A DNA stretch of 57,044 bases from Streptomyces hygroscopicus subsp. hygroscopicus (GCF_001553455.1 NZ_BBOX01000126.1:1-57044); one strand, 5' to 3'. Shown: positions 27,271 to 36,501, numbered from the stretch's first letter. Notes: generated by a model from the sequence alone, not told the origin. Numbers and translations are program-made.

Positions 27271-28368
27271 TCAGCCCGTCTCCCGGCTGCCCCAGCCCTC
27301 CCGGTACGCCGCCCAGTCCTCGTCCGTCGCCGCGAAGTCCACGTACAGCGCCAGCCCGAAGCGCTCACGGCGGTGGTCCTCGCGGCCGAGGCCGAGGCGG
27401 GCGCCGCGGACGGCCGCCGGAACCGTTTCGGCCCAGGCATGACGGCCGAAGTTGTTGGTGTGGTAGCCGGGGAGGCCCATGAGGAGATCCGTGGTCGGCG
27501 GGGTGGCCTCGAGCGCGAGCGCCGTCTGCTGGGCCACATAACCGCCGTAGAGGCGCTCCAGCGGCATCGAGGTGTCGTACGACATCACCGCGATCTGGTC
27601 GACCCGCCGCGCCACCTGCCCGAAGTACGACTGTGACCACCACTTCGGGTGGCCGGTGAGGAAGCCCGCGACCGAGTGCAGGGCGGGCAGCGGGTCGATC
27701 TGGTGGGCCGCGACCGACAGCGGGGCGTGGCGGGCACGGGTGAGGGTGTGCAGCGCGTCGAGCAGCGCGAGGTAGGCGCGGTCCTCGGAGTGCAGCGGCT
27801 CCAGGTCGAAGTGGACCCCGTCGAACCCCGCGTCCAGCACCTGCCGCGCCGAGGCCACGATCCGCGTGCGGTTGGCGCCGTCGGCGAGGCTGAGCCCGGT
27901 CGGGCCCTCGGTGTCCAGCACGTCGCCGAGCCACGCCTGGACGCGGACGCCGGGCAGTTCGCGGTGCACGGCCTTCAGCAGCCACCCCGCCTTCGGATAG
28001 CGCCCGTCGGGCAGGGTGCCGTCGTGCTCCAACGGGCCCGCGTGGACGTACAGATCGCGGATCCCGGTGCCGCGCACCCGCCGCGCCAGCTCCCGCAGCT
28101 CGGCCTCGCCGTTGCGGCCGTCCACCCATGCGTGCCCGAGCCAGACGGCGTCCCGGCCCCGCGTCTGGGTACCGGGCCCGGGATCGCCCGCGTACAGCAG
28201 CCGCAGGGAGATCCCGGCGGCCAGCACCGCGAGCAGCAGACACCCCACCAGACCGGTCACGATGCGTTTGGGCCAACGCAGCCGGGGGTGGGACCAGCCG
28301 CGTACGAGGGTGCCGCGTGCCTGCCGGAGGGCGGACACCATGGCCAGGACTATCCGGGGTCTCGTCAC
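27271..28368 (-). CDS. Membrane-anchored GH18-like TIM-barrel protein (copy 1)
   Basis: A 365-aa protein with one N-terminal membrane segment (about residues 35-60) and an extracellular domain. The domain contains DLYVHAGPLEHDG, VRVQAWLGDVL, GFDGVHFDLEPLHS (about 196-209), AVMSYDTSMP and DLLMGLPGYHT. The DGVHFDLEP strand resembles the catalytic DGxDxDxE of GH18 chitinases, although the spacing is different; the barrel order suggests a divergent glycosidase. A second gene of the same family lies at 55065-56318. Start GTG 28368; ATG 28341 is an alternative. Convergent with the exporter gene. Confidence 0.75.
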   Translation of the reverse strand: MTRPRIVLAMVSALRQARGTLVRGWSHPRLRWPKRIVTGLVGCLLLAVLAAGISLRLLYAGDPGPGTQTRGRDAVWLGHAWVDGRNGEAELRELARRVRGTGIRDLYVHAGPLEHDGTLPDGRYPKAGWLLKAVHRELPGVRVQAWLGDVLDTEGPTGLSLADGANRTRIVASARQVLDAGFDGVHFDLEPLHSEDRAYLALLDALHTLTRARHAPLSVAAHQIDPLPALHSVAGFLTGHPKWWSQSYFGQVARRVDQIAVMSYDTSMPLERLYGGYVAQQTALALEATPPTTDLLMGLPGYHTNNFGRHAWAETVPAAVRGARLGLGREDHRRERFGLALYVDFAATDEDWAAYREGWGSRETG

Positions 28369-28500
28369 GGGGGGAGCGTAGCCAGCCGGGCGGGCACGTT
28401 CTCACGTCCGTAGGGAGAGCGGGTCCTGGGGTTGCGCGGAGAGCGGGTCCTCGCGTCGTGCGGAGAGCGCCGAGAGGTTCTCATGCGCCGGGAACACGGC

Positions 28501-29142
28501 TCATACGCCGAACAGCGCCCGGCACGGCTCCAGCCCGGCCACCTCCACCGGGGTGGTGCGGTGCTCCTCCCAGTCCGCGCGGTCCAGCCGCAGCCGCTGA
28601 AGGGTGCGCGCCTCGCCCCGTACGGCGAGCACGGACAGCCCGTCGGGGCGGTAGCCGAGCCGCCGGGACACCCCGAGCGAGCGGCCGTTCTCCACCATCG
28701 CGCCCGAGGTCAGCGACCGCGCGCCCAGGCCCTCGAACGCCAGGTGCGTCACCGCGGCCCGCATCTCCGTGCCCAGGCCCTTGCCCTGGTGGGCGGTGCC
28801 CAGCCAGGAGCCGGTCTCGGCCTCCCGGGTGACCGCGTACGCGCTCGCGGACAGGTCCTGCCGTCCGATCACCGCGCCCTCGTGCAGCACCGCGAGGCTG
28901 AGCGTCCACTGCTCCGGGCGCCACTCGGCGATCGTGCGCAGCACGTGCTGGAAGGATGAGCGTCCGCGCTCCTGCGGGGGCGCGTCGGTCCAGGGGAGGC
29001 TGAAGGGCATCTCGGCCGGGTCGTGCACCCCGTCCGCCGCGACGGCGGCGAGTTCGTCGAGCCGGGCGAGGTCGGGAAGCCGCAGTTCGAGGCGCGGGGT
29101 GCGGAGGCGAAGCCCGTACAGGGGCCAGTAATGGGGGTCCAT
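28501..29142 (-). CDS. GNAT family N-acetyltransferase (RimJ/RimL-like)
   Basis: A 213-aa GNAT with TPRLELRLPDLARLDEL at about residues 14-30, ETGSWLGTAHQGKGLGTEMR (about 119-138) as the acetyl-CoA binding A motif, and GARSLTSGAMVENGRSLGVSRRLGY as the B-motif region typical of RimJ/RimL-type enzymes. The substrate is unknown. The ATG at 29142 gives MDPHYWPLYGL. A GC-rich repeat array lies upstream. Confidence 0.9.
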   Translation of the reverse strand: MDPHYWPLYGLRLRTPRLELRLPDLARLDELAAVAADGVHDPAEMPFSLPWTDAPPQERGRSSFQHVLRTIAEWRPEQWTLSLAVLHEGAVIGRQDLSASAYAVTREAETGSWLGTAHQGKGLGTEMRAAVTHLAFEGLGARSLTSGAMVENGRSLGVSRRLGYRPDGLSVLAVRGEARTLQRLRLDRADWEEHRTTPVEVAGLEPCRALFGV

Positions 29143-29248
29143 GACGGGAGGCTGCCGGACGCACGGCCGCCGCGTCGAACCATTTAGAACCCGAGGGCGT
29201 TTCAGGACCCGATTGCTGCTGAAGACCGCCCGCTCGTCTTGAGGATCC

Positions 29249-29444
29249 GCGCGCCTCGCGGGGCTCGCGCGCCTTGCGGGGCTCGCGCGCCTTGCGGGGC
29301 TCGCGCGCCTTGCGGGGCCTGCGCGCCTTGCGGGGCTCGCGCGCCTCGCGGGGCGCGATTGCCTCGCAGGGCCGCTCGCCTCGCAGGGCCTGCGCGCCTC
29401 GCAAGGCGCGCGAGCCTTGTGGGACCTGTGCGCCTTGCGGGGCC
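29249..29444. repeat. 18-bp tandem repeat array between two GNAT genes
   Basis: About eleven units of CTCGCGCGCCTTGCGGGG, four or five nearly identical, the rest degenerate (cctcgcagggcc, cttgtgggacc). All reading frames are open through part of the array by composition only. It fills the gap between divergent acetyltransferase genes; otherwise nothing is seen in 29143-29589. Confidence 0.85.
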
Positions 29445-29589
29445 GTTCGCTCTCCGTTCGGGACCTGGGTCGCTGTTCGAGGACCGGCCCGGCCCCTCGA
29501 CGCCCGTTGACGGTCCCACGGGCGTCCGTCCCGCGCGGCGGTGAACAATTCGGTTGCCGCCGCGCCGGGGCGGAACGCATCCTGTCCCG

Positions 29590-30108
29590 ATGCTCATCCG
29601 ACGAGAGACCCACTCCGATACGGCCGCCACCCGCGCCGTCACCTCGGCCGCGTTCACGAAGTCGGACACGGAGGTCCCGGTCGAGGCCACGCTTCTGGAC
29701 GAACTCCGCTCCAGCGACGCCTGGTTGCCCGCGCTGTCGTTCGTCGCCACCACCGGCGAACGCGGCGAGGTGATCGGACATGTCGTGTGCACCCGCGGCC
29801 ACGTCGGATCCGAACTGGCCCTCGGTCTCGGCCCGCTCAGCGTGCACCCCGCCCATCAGCGCCGTGGCGTCGGCCTCGCGCTCGTCCACGCGGTGCTCGG
29901 CGCCGCGGACGCCTTCGGCGAGTCGCTGGTCGCCCTGCTGGGCAACCCCGCCTATTACGGGCGGTTCGGCTTCCGTCCGGCGGCCGAGTACGGCATCACG
30001 GCCCCGGACCCGGCCTGGGGCGAGTACTTCCAGGTCCGGACGCTGACCGCCTATCAGCCCACCCTCAAGGGGCTGTTCTCCTACGCCGAACCGTTCGACC
30101 GGGTCTGA
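29590..30108 (+). CDS. GNAT family N-acetyltransferase (YhbS-like)
   Basis: A 172-aa acetyltransferase. LGPLSVHPAHQRRGVGLALVH (about residues 80-100) forms the acetyl-CoA pyrophosphate loop (RRGVG), and GNPAYYGRFGFRPA (about 117-130) is the YhbS-type signature. Substrate unknown. No ribosome site is visible before the ATG, so it may be leaderless. Between its end and the next gene (30109-30392) I find only a Pro-rich minus-strand frame that could be a gene relic. Confidence 0.9.
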   Translation: MLIRRETHSDTAATRAVTSAAFTKSDTEVPVEATLLDELRSSDAWLPALSFVATTGERGEVIGHVVCTRGHVGSELALGLGPLSVHPAHQRRGVGLALVHAVLGAADAFGESLVALLGNPAYYGRFGFRPAAEYGITAPDPAWGEYFQVRTLTAYQPTLKGLFSYAEPFDRV

Positions 30109-30392
30109 GCCCCGGGCCGCTTCTGCACCGGATCGGCGCGTCGGGCGGGGGGAAAGCCGGACGATCTGTTCCCGGCACACCGACTCGGACGCCGTCCACC
30201 GGCTCCGGGGCCGGGATCCGGCCCTCGGCGACGGTCCCGGACAGCGAGCCGAGCACCGTCGGCCCGCCGGTGACCGCCGGCCCGGCCCGGTGCCCGGCCG
30301 CCACGAGGACCGGGGACGCCGCGCGGCGGGCACGATCGCGTCGAAGGAGAGCAGCGCGGTGGTCCGCGCGGGACCGTGCGGGGCGGCCGGGT

Positions 30393-31250
30393 TCAGCCGA
30401 GCGGTCGCGGGCGCGGCCAGCGCTGGTCGGCGGCCCAGGCCGCGAAGGAGGTCCAGGCGATGCCCGGGAAGTCGGCCCGCAGCGCGGCCAGGTCCACGTC
30501 ATAGCCGGTTTCCGCGAGGAAGGTGAACATGGCTCCCATGTCCGCGCTCGCCTGACGGACCGTGTCCAGCGGCACATGGCGGTACTCCACCGGGCCACCG
30601 GCCGCCGAGGAGATCGCCGCTGCCATCTGCCGGGGGGTGGGCGCGTCACCCGCGACCTCCACCCGCCGTCCGATCCACCGCCCGGGGTCGGCGAGCACGG
30701 CGGCCACCACTGCGCCCAGGTCGCGGCGGGCGACCTGCTGGAGCGGGGTGTCCCCGGGGACCGCGAGCGACAGCAGGCCCTCGGCGATCTCGTCCAGGCC
30801 GCCCAGGGTGTTCTCGAAGAAGTACGTCGGCGCGACCACGGTCGCCGGCAGCCCCGCCTCGGTCAGCTTCCGCTCGATCCGTGCCTTGCTCTCGAAGTGG
30901 GGGATACCAGTGGAACGGTCGGCCGAGGCCACCGAGGCGAGCACCAGATGCGCCAGCCCCGCCCGGCCGGCGGCCTCGATGATCGCCGCCCCCTGCCGCA
31001 CCTCGGCGTCCGTGCCCGACTCGAACGGCGTCGTCACCGCGAAGGCCGCCGACGAGCCGTCGAAGGCCGCCGCCAGCGACGCGGCGTCGCTCAGATCGCC
31101 GGCGACCACGTCCACCCCCTGCTGGGCGAGCCGCTGTGCTCGCGGGTGCGCGGGGTCGCGGACCACGGCCCGGACACCATGGCCCGAGTCCAGCAACGCC
31201 CGTGTCACCGCACCGCCTTGTCCGCCGGTGGCTCCCAGCACTGTGATCAT
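30393..31250 (-). CDS. NmrA-like NAD(P)-binding protein
   Basis: A 285-aa atypical short-chain dehydrogenase. The N-terminal MITVLGATGGQGGAVTRALL (residues 1-20) is the Rossmann dinucleotide loop in NmrA form (GATGxQG). VVAPTYFFEN and SAAFAVTTPFESG are also family features. There is no catalytic YxxxK in the usual place. Members act as redox sensors or quinone/azo reductases. GGAG 6 nt before the ATG fixes the start. Confidence 0.9.
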   Translation of the reverse strand: MITVLGATGGQGGAVTRALLDSGHGVRAVVRDPAHPRAQRLAQQGVDVVAGDLSDAASLAAAFDGSSAAFAVTTPFESGTDAEVRQGAAIIEAAGRAGLAHLVLASVASADRSTGIPHFESKARIERKLTEAGLPATVVAPTYFFENTLGGLDEIAEGLLSLAVPGDTPLQQVARRDLGAVVAAVLADPGRWIGRRVEVAGDAPTPRQMAAAISSAAGGPVEYRHVPLDTVRQASADMGAMFTFLAETGYDVDLAALRADFPGIAWTSFAAWAADQRWPRPRPLG

Positions 31251-31469
31251 GAACAACTCCGTAGAACGGCCGAGACCAGCGGCCTCGGAGCGCGATGGGG
31301 CTCGATCATGGCCCCGTGCGCCCATGGTGGTACATGATCACTCGCCGGGCGGCAGACGCGCCGTCAACCGTGTCGCCCGGCCGTCCCGGCGCGGGAAGCG
31401 GCGCGCACCGCGTCATGAGGTCAGCTCTGCATCGTGAAGGCGGGGCCGCGTCGTGAAGGCAACGCGGCG

Positions 31470-32225
31470 TCATGAGGTCAGCGCGGCGCGCCGTTCCACT
31501 GCCTCCGAGACGGCGCGGCCGAGACCTTCCTCGATGCTCCCGCCGAAGGCGGCATCGGCGAACTGGGCGAACCTGGCGACCACTTCGGCACCGGCGCTCT
31601 CGGGGGAACCGGCGTCGAACGGCGGCTGCGGGGTGTACTCCATGGCCAGCTGGGAGAGTTTCGCGGCGTCCTCCCCGAGAACGCGGGCGATGAGGGTGAG
31701 CGCGAAATCGATGCCCGCGGTCACTCCGCCGCCGGTGGCCCTGTTCCTGTCGACGCACACGCGCTCGTAGGACACCTCGACGCCGAACCGCGCCAGTTGG
31801 GCACGCGTGGCCCAGTGCGTCGCCGCCCGGTAGCCGTCGAGCAGGCCCGCCGCGGCGAGTACGAGCGAGCCGGTGCAGACGGAGGTGATGTACGAGGCCG
31901 TACGCCCCCGGTCCACGAGGAAGTCGATCTTGTCCTGGTCGAGCAGCACCTCGTGGACGTGGCCGCCGGGCACGAACAGGATGTCCAGGTCCGCGGGGCA
32001 GTCCTCGAGCGTGACGGTCGGCAGGACGGCCAGACCGATGTCGGAGGCCACGGGTGCGAGTGAGTCGGACACCAGGTGGACCCGCATGCCCGCACTCGAG
32101 AAGGCCAGGTGCGGGCCGACGAAGTCGAGTGTGGTGTGCCCCTCGAACAGCAGCATGCCGACGTCCAGCGGACGTGCGGCGTCGCCTGACCGCGAACTGT
32201 TCCCGTGCGTGCCTTCGACGGTCAA
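31470..32225 (-). CDS. DJ-1/PfpI family protein (isonitrile hydratase-like)
   Basis: A 251-aa class I glutamine-amidotransferase-like protein. DVGMLLFEGHTTLDFVGP (about residues 20-37), DILFVPGG (about 80-87) and the nucleophile elbow SVCTGSLVLAAAGLLDG (about 113-129, with the reactive Cys) match isocyanide hydratase / GlxA-type proteins, without an AraC domain. The start is TTG 32225: AAGGAGGA lies 5 nt upstream, and no ATG or GTG fits as well. Confidence 0.88.
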   Translation of the reverse strand: MTVEGTHGNSSRSGDAARPLDVGMLLFEGHTTLDFVGPHLAFSSAGMRVHLVSDSLAPVASDIGLAVLPTVTLEDCPADLDILFVPGGHVHEVLLDQDKIDFLVDRGRTASYITSVCTGSLVLAAAGLLDGYRAATHWATRAQLARFGVEVSYERVCVDRNRATGGGVTAGIDFALTLIARVLGEDAAKLSQLAMEYTPQPPFDAGSPESAGAEVVARFAQFADAAFGGSIEEGLGRAVSEAVERRAALTS

Positions 32226-32389
32226 CTCGGTCCTCCTTATGCGTCGAGCGTGTGGAATCACGCCCATTCGGGAGGCTAGGCACCGGTCGGCGCCGGAACC
32301 ATGAGCGTTCCTGCCGTCCCCGCGCGGATTCTCGCCAGCGCCCCGCGGGCCCGCCGGTGCCTTGGGGACTCGTCGCCGGAGGCCCGCCT

Positions 32390-32530
32390 GTGCCTCGCGG
32401 GCTCGTCGGCGCGTCCCGGGTCCATCGGCGGCTCGCGGGTCTGTCGGCGCCTCGCGGGACCATGGGCAGGCACCTCGCAGGTCCGTCGGCACCTCGCGGG
32501 TCCGCCGGTGCCGTCGCGGGCGGGGTGCGA
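32390..32530. repeat. GC-rich imperfect tandem repeats
   Basis: Units of about 27 bp built on GTCGGCRCCTCGCGGGTCC recur five or six times. They fill most of the 336-nt space between the DJ-1 and AhpD-like genes. No gene is seen in this gap. Confidence 0.7.
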
Positions 32531-32561
32531 CGGCACCGGCGGACCCGGCCGGTACGCCCCG

Positions 32562-33035
32562 TCAGCCGAACTGGCCGGGCCGGTAGTCACCGGCGGGCTG
32601 CCGGACGATGACGTTCAGGCGGTTGTACGCGTTGATGACGGCGATGAGGGACACCAGGGCCGCGAGCTGTTCCTCGTCGTAGTGCTTGGCGGCGTTCGCC
32701 CACGCCTCGTCCGTGACACCACCGGCCGCGTCGGCGAGGCGGGTGCCCTGCTCCGCCAGCTCCAGCGCGGCGCGCTCGGCGTCCGTGAACACCGTGGCCT
32801 CCCGCCAGACCGCGACCAGGTTGAGACGCGTCGAGGTCTCCCCGGCCTTCGCGGCCTCCTTGGTGTGCATGTCGAGGCAGAAACCACAGCCGTTGATCTG
32901 ACTGGCGCGGATCTTCACCAGCTCCTGCGTCGCGGCCGGCAGCGGCGAGTCCGTGACCACCTTGCCCGCCGAATTGAGGTGCTTGAGGAACGTGGCCGCG
33001 AACGGGTTGCCGAAGAGGTTCAAGCGAGCATCCAT
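32562..33035 (-). CDS. Carboxymuconolactone decarboxylase family protein (AhpD-like)
   Basis: A 157-aa helical protein with the redox motif CGFCLDMHTKEA (about residues 50-61), i.e. CxxC followed by an invariant His, typical of AhpD-type alkylhydroperoxidase cores. Upstream LVKIRASQINGCG is the family signature. It probably reduces peroxides. AGGAG precedes the ATG. Together with NmrA and DJ-1 on the same strand it forms a redox-stress-like neighbourhood, but the long gaps suggest separate transcripts. Confidence 0.93.
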   Translation of the reverse strand: MDARLNLFGNPFAATFLKHLNSAGKVVTDSPLPAATQELVKIRASQINGCGFCLDMHTKEAAKAGETSTRLNLVAVWREATVFTDAERAALELAEQGTRLADAAGGVTDEAWANAAKHYDEEQLAALVSLIAVINAYNRLNVIVRQPAGDYRPGQFG

Positions 33036-33249
33036 GAGGGGCTCCTATGCTGTTGCTCGGTGGTGGTGACACCTCCTTGACGGATCCGCCCGGCACGATG
33101 TGACAGAGCCGGATGTAGAGCCGGATGTGACGTGCGTCTCGCCGTCCCGTCGCCCTTCCGGCAGCCACGGCCTTCCGCCGTTCGGCCACGGCCGTGGTGA
33201 CAGGCGGAGGGAACAGCGGCAGGCGATGGACGGAACACCGGACCCGGGT

Positions 33250-34371
33250 CTATGCCGGTGGGTGTGACCTGCCGGAACGCTGCGGGCAGTGGTGGACGGT
33301 CCCACGGGGGCGGCCGGCCGGCGAAGAACCCACCGCCGCAGCACCCCTCCCCGTCGCCTCACGGGCGCTCAGCTCTCCGTGGAGACAGGCGAACACCGCG
33401 CACACCAGCGGCATGACCACTACAGGCAGCAGGAGAAGGGCCACGGCTGTGGGAAGGATCATCACCAGCACACCGGTGATCCACACATTGTCGTCGCTGA
33501 GCCACAGCATTCCGAGTCCGGCGAGGTGGGCAAGGGGGGCGGCTGCGTACCGGGCCAGCCAGAAGACGAGCACGGCGGCCGCGGTGACCAGCGTGCCCAC
33601 GCCGAGGGTGCGCCATCGTGCGCGGCGGGTCAGCACCCAGGAGCGGTACAGCGCCATGAGTGGGGAACGGCGCTCCAGCACCGTCTCGGCGGTGGCGACC
33701 GAGAGACGGAAGTACAGCAGCGGGCCCAGACACCCGATGGCGATCGGCAGTACCCACCCCACCAGCGTGTACTGCGGCGTCGCGGTTTCGTGCAGGGGCG
33801 TGGGCTCGACGCCAGGCACCCTGCCGCTGTCGGCGAGGCCCCACAGCACCAGGCCCGCCATCTCCACGGCGCCCACAGCCAGTCCGGTCAACGTGTTGAC
33901 CAGGAAGGCGGCGGGAAAGCGCCGACGGGTGCGCCGCCACAACTCGCGGGTGGTCAGTGGTCCGCCGTCGCGCGTGGCGTGGGAGTTGCCGATGGCGTAC
34001 GCGGTGTGCAGGACGGAGACGACGGAGAGGGCCAGGACGAGCAGCAGCAGCGACACCACGGCACCGGCCCGCACCAACGGGGGCATCCCGCCGTCGGCGT
34101 AGGCCACGTAGGAGTCCTCGTTGGCGATGTTGGTGTCCGCGTAGTCCCGGACGCCCTCGAAGGTGTCCCAGGTCGCCGCGAATCCGCCGGCCACGATCGC
34201 GCATCCGAGCACGGCTGTCAGGGCGGACACGCGGAGGGTGAAGCCGTACAGCGCGCTGCGGTAGCGTCCGACGACGGCGAGCGCCCCGCCGATGATGCCG
34301 CCCGGCTGCTCGGCGGGATCGCCCACGCCCTCGGCCACCCGGCCGGTCGACTGGTCTCCGTCGTGCGCCAT
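33250..34371 (-). CDS. Multi-pass membrane protein of unknown function
   Basis: A 373-aa protein with about six hydrophobic segments (near residues 45-65, 105-130, 165-190, 215-235, 265-290 and 305-335). Between TM1 and TM2 lies an acidic loop (YADTNIANEDSYVAYADGG). Two RRxRRR/RRARWRT loops lie on the cytoplasmic side. Pattern and basic/acidic loop distribution resemble DUF-type glycerophosphoryl-diester-associated membrane proteins of actinomycetes, but I do not recognise the family. The C-terminal 40 residues are Gly/Arg/Pro-rich. Confidence 0.75.
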   Translation of the reverse strand: MAHDGDQSTGRVAEGVGDPAEQPGGIIGGALAVVGRYRSALYGFTLRVSALTAVLGCAIVAGGFAATWDTFEGVRDYADTNIANEDSYVAYADGGMPPLVRAGAVVSLLLLVLALSVVSVLHTAYAIGNSHATRDGGPLTTRELWRRTRRRFPAAFLVNTLTGLAVGAVEMAGLVLWGLADSGRVPGVEPTPLHETATPQYTLVGWVLPIAIGCLGPLLYFRLSVATAETVLERRSPLMALYRSWVLTRRARWRTLGVGTLVTAAAVLVFWLARYAAAPLAHLAGLGMLWLSDDNVWITGVLVMILPTAVALLLLPVVVMPLVCAVFACLHGELSAREATGRGAAAVGSSPAGRPRGTVHHCPQRSGRSHPPA

Positions 34372-34629
34372 GACTTGGCCTGACCTCCGTGCGGCTCCGT
34401 AGTGACGACAGCCAAGACGTCGAGCCGGGCGCGTGAGTTCCCGGGGCCAGGCCCCGTTGGCCTCCGCACCGAACCGCTGCCGGTGCCCCGCGAGCCTGGC
34501 GGCCGACGAGGCATACGGCAACGGCCCGCGGCTTCCTCTTCCTCGGCGCCCCGGCGGCTGCCCCACCAATCGGCCACGAACCTGAGCTACCGAACCTGAG
34601 CGACCGAACCTGGGCTACCGGCCGCGTCC

Positions 34630-35088
34630 CTAGTGGTGCCAGGCGCGCCCGCCGGTGTTGTGGATGAACCGCTGCAGCACCTTCATGGTGGTCAGGTACT
34701 CCTCGTCGGAGATGCCCGCGTGCCGCTCCGCCCACAGCTCGTCCTGGAGGGCGGCGGCCTTGTCGTAGAACGCCCTGCCCGCCGCCGTGATGCCCAGACG
34801 TCCCCCGGCGTCCTCGGTGATCCAGCCCTGGGCGATGGTCGCGTCGATCTCCGCCTCCATGGCCTCCGGACCGGTGTCGAGGTAGTTCCGGAGCAGCCGG
34901 GACACCTCGGCGCGGGTCTTGACGGTCTCGGCCCGCGCGACCTGGGCGAGGACCCACCACTGTGGCTGGGTGGTGCCGATCTCGGCGAGGGCGGCCCGGA
35001 TGCGGCTGACGACGGCCTTGTAGGCCGCCCAGCTCCAGTAGCCGATGGGCTGGCGTATCAGTTCGGCGTCACTGTGTGAGTACTCCAT
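34630..35088 (-). CDS. MarR family regulator
   Basis: A 152-aa winged-helix protein: GYWSWAAYKAVVSRIRAALAEIG forms the dimer helix, QPQWWVLAQVA opens the DNA-binding domain, TRAEVSRLLRNYL is near the recognition helix, and GWITEDAGGRLGITAAGRAFYDKA is the wing with the following helix. Target genes are unknown. A box CGAACTCGTTCC (35114-35125), one change from the TetR box at 20767, lies in its promoter and may be coincidental. Confidence 0.85.
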   Translation of the reverse strand: MEYSHSDAELIRQPIGYWSWAAYKAVVSRIRAALAEIGTTQPQWWVLAQVARAETVKTRAEVSRLLRNYLDTGPEAMEAEIDATIAQGWITEDAGGRLGITAAGRAFYDKAAALQDELWAERHAGISDEEYLTTMKVLQRFIHNTGGRAWHH

Positions 35089-35246
35089 GGCTGACCGGTC
35101 CCTCCGTTGGATGCGAACTCGTTCCACGGAGACGACCGTAGAAGTTAAACCAAAGGTGAGGTCAAGGCCGTCGCCCGGCCCCTGCGCGGCGTCCCGGCCC
35201 ATGCGCGGCGTCCCGGCCCGTCCCGGTCAGTCCCGGCCCGTCCCGG

Positions 35247-35294
35247 CCAGGACGGGTCCGGGCGATCACGTCCGGACCCCCGGACCCGTCCTGG
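35247..35294 (-). terminator. Perfect 16-bp inverted repeat after the hydrolase gene
   Basis: CCAGGACGGGTCCGGG (35247-35262) pairs exactly with 35279-35294 across a 16-nt loop. It lies about 140 nt beyond the stop of the leftward hydrolase gene and is the likely terminator. The rest of 35089-35436 holds only GC-rich cggcgtcccggccc repeats. Confidence 0.6.
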
Positions 35295-35436
35295 TACGGA
35301 GAGCGGAGAGCGGTGTCCAGCCCTCGAAGGTGGCCTTCGGCCTCGCGCCAGGCCCGCAGGGCGTCGTCGTGGCCGACCCGGATGGGGCGGGTCCCCATTC
35401 CGAAGCCCGGCCCGCTGGTCCGCGCGGGGAGGCCGG

Positions 35437-36369
35437 TCACTTCGAGTCGATCCGTCCCAGCGGATCGCCGGCCGCGGCCAGGGTGCGGCGGAGGGTGGGC
35501 CATGCCTCGTCGTCGAGGCCCAGCGAGGTACGCAGATACGCGAGGGTGGCCTGCTGGACGACCGCGACGCGCTCGGGGCTCTCGTCGGTGGTCCGGGTGT
35601 CGAAGGATCCCTGGATGCCGCCGAGCCCGTGCTCCGCGCCGAACAGGGTCAGCAGATCAGTGGCGCCGGGGCTGAGGCGGTAGCCGTCGGTGAACCAGTC
35701 CGGGCCGCGCACCGTCAGCGGGGACTGGTCGTGGTCACCGGCGACTACGAGGCTGGGCGTTTTCAGCTCGGTGAAATCGGGGCTCATGAACGGGAAGTAC
35801 TGGGCGGCGAGCGGGCTCAGGTCGGCGCCGCCGGTCCCGGGCAGGCACAGCAGCACCGCTGCCCTGACCCGCGGGTCGGCCAGGCTCTCACCGGGTGTGC
35901 CGTCGGCGCCGACGACCCGGGCGCCCACGAGTGTGCTGGCGGTCTGGGCGCCCCAGGAGTGTCCGGCGACCGCGACGCGGTCGCGGTCGACGCGGCCGGC
36001 CAGCCCTGGCACCTGGGCTTCGACGGCGTCGAGCCGGTCGAGGATGCCGGTCATGTCGTCGGCCCGGATGCGCCAGATCAGCGGAGTGCGCGGGTCGTCG
36101 GGGGCGAGGCCCAGCGAGTCGAGGTGGGTGGGCTGGACGACGACGAATCCATGGGAGGCCCAGTAGCCGGCCAGAGGCGTGTAGTCGTCCATGGACAAGG
36201 TCATGCCGTGCGAGAAGACGACGACGGGCAGACGGTGGCCGGTCGTCGGTGCCGAGACCCGCACGTGAAGGTCCTGGCCGCGGCCGGGGGCGGTGAGGGT
36301 GACCGGTCCGACGGAGATGACCGGGCCGGCCGTGTCGGTGCCGACGTGGGCTGAGGTGGTGTCGCTCAA
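35437..36369 (-). CDS. Alpha/beta hydrolase (dienelactone/PAF-acetylhydrolase type)
   Basis: A 310-aa enzyme: VVVFSHGMTLSMDDY (about residues 49-63) forms the oxyanion region, GHSWGAQTAS (about 136-145) has the nucleophile Ser, VAGDHDQSP the acid and GAEHGLGG the His. No signal peptide. TTG 36369 is the preferred start because GGAAAGG lies 10 nt upstream and the protein then begins MSDTTSAHVG. It is divergent from a TetR gene; two palindromes between them suggest that the TetR controls both. Confidence 0.85.
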   Translation of the reverse strand: MSDTTSAHVGTDTAGPVISVGPVTLTAPGRGQDLHVRVSAPTTGHRLPVVVFSHGMTLSMDDYTPLAGYWASHGFVVVQPTHLDSLGLAPDDPRTPLIWRIRADDMTGILDRLDAVEAQVPGLAGRVDRDRVAVAGHSWGAQTASTLVGARVVGADGTPGESLADPRVRAAVLLCLPGTGGADLSPLAAQYFPFMSPDFTELKTPSLVVAGDHDQSPLTVRGPDWFTDGYRLSPGATDLLTLFGAEHGLGGIQGSFDTRTTDESPERVAVVQQATLAYLRTSLGLDDEAWPTLRRTLAAAGDPLGRIDSK

Positions 36370-36436
36370 GGGAATGGATGCCTTTCCGGGTGGGCTCGCG
36401 GGCCCGCTCTGTGCGACGATCTGCCAGGACAAGGAA

Positions 36437-36479
36437 ATGCGGAGCGTCGCTCCGCATCACAATACGGAGCAGCGCTCCG
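36437..36479. promoter_or_regulatory. Two adjacent palindromic operators between hydrolase and tetR
   Basis: Site 1 (36437-36457) has perfect 10-bp arms, ATGCGGAGCG and CGCTCCGCAT, around a single T. Site 2 (36465-36479) pairs CGGAGC with GCTCCG around AGC. Their centres are 25 bp apart. They lie in the 132-nt divergent promoter region, as expected for a TetR regulating itself and the hydrolase. Confidence 0.8.
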
Positions 36480-36501
36480 CTTTGCAACTGGAGGTGCCCA
36501 C

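Noticed and set aside
29249..29444. Repeat array considered as CRISPR
   Set aside because: Units are contiguous 18-mers without unique spacers and no cas genes are nearby.
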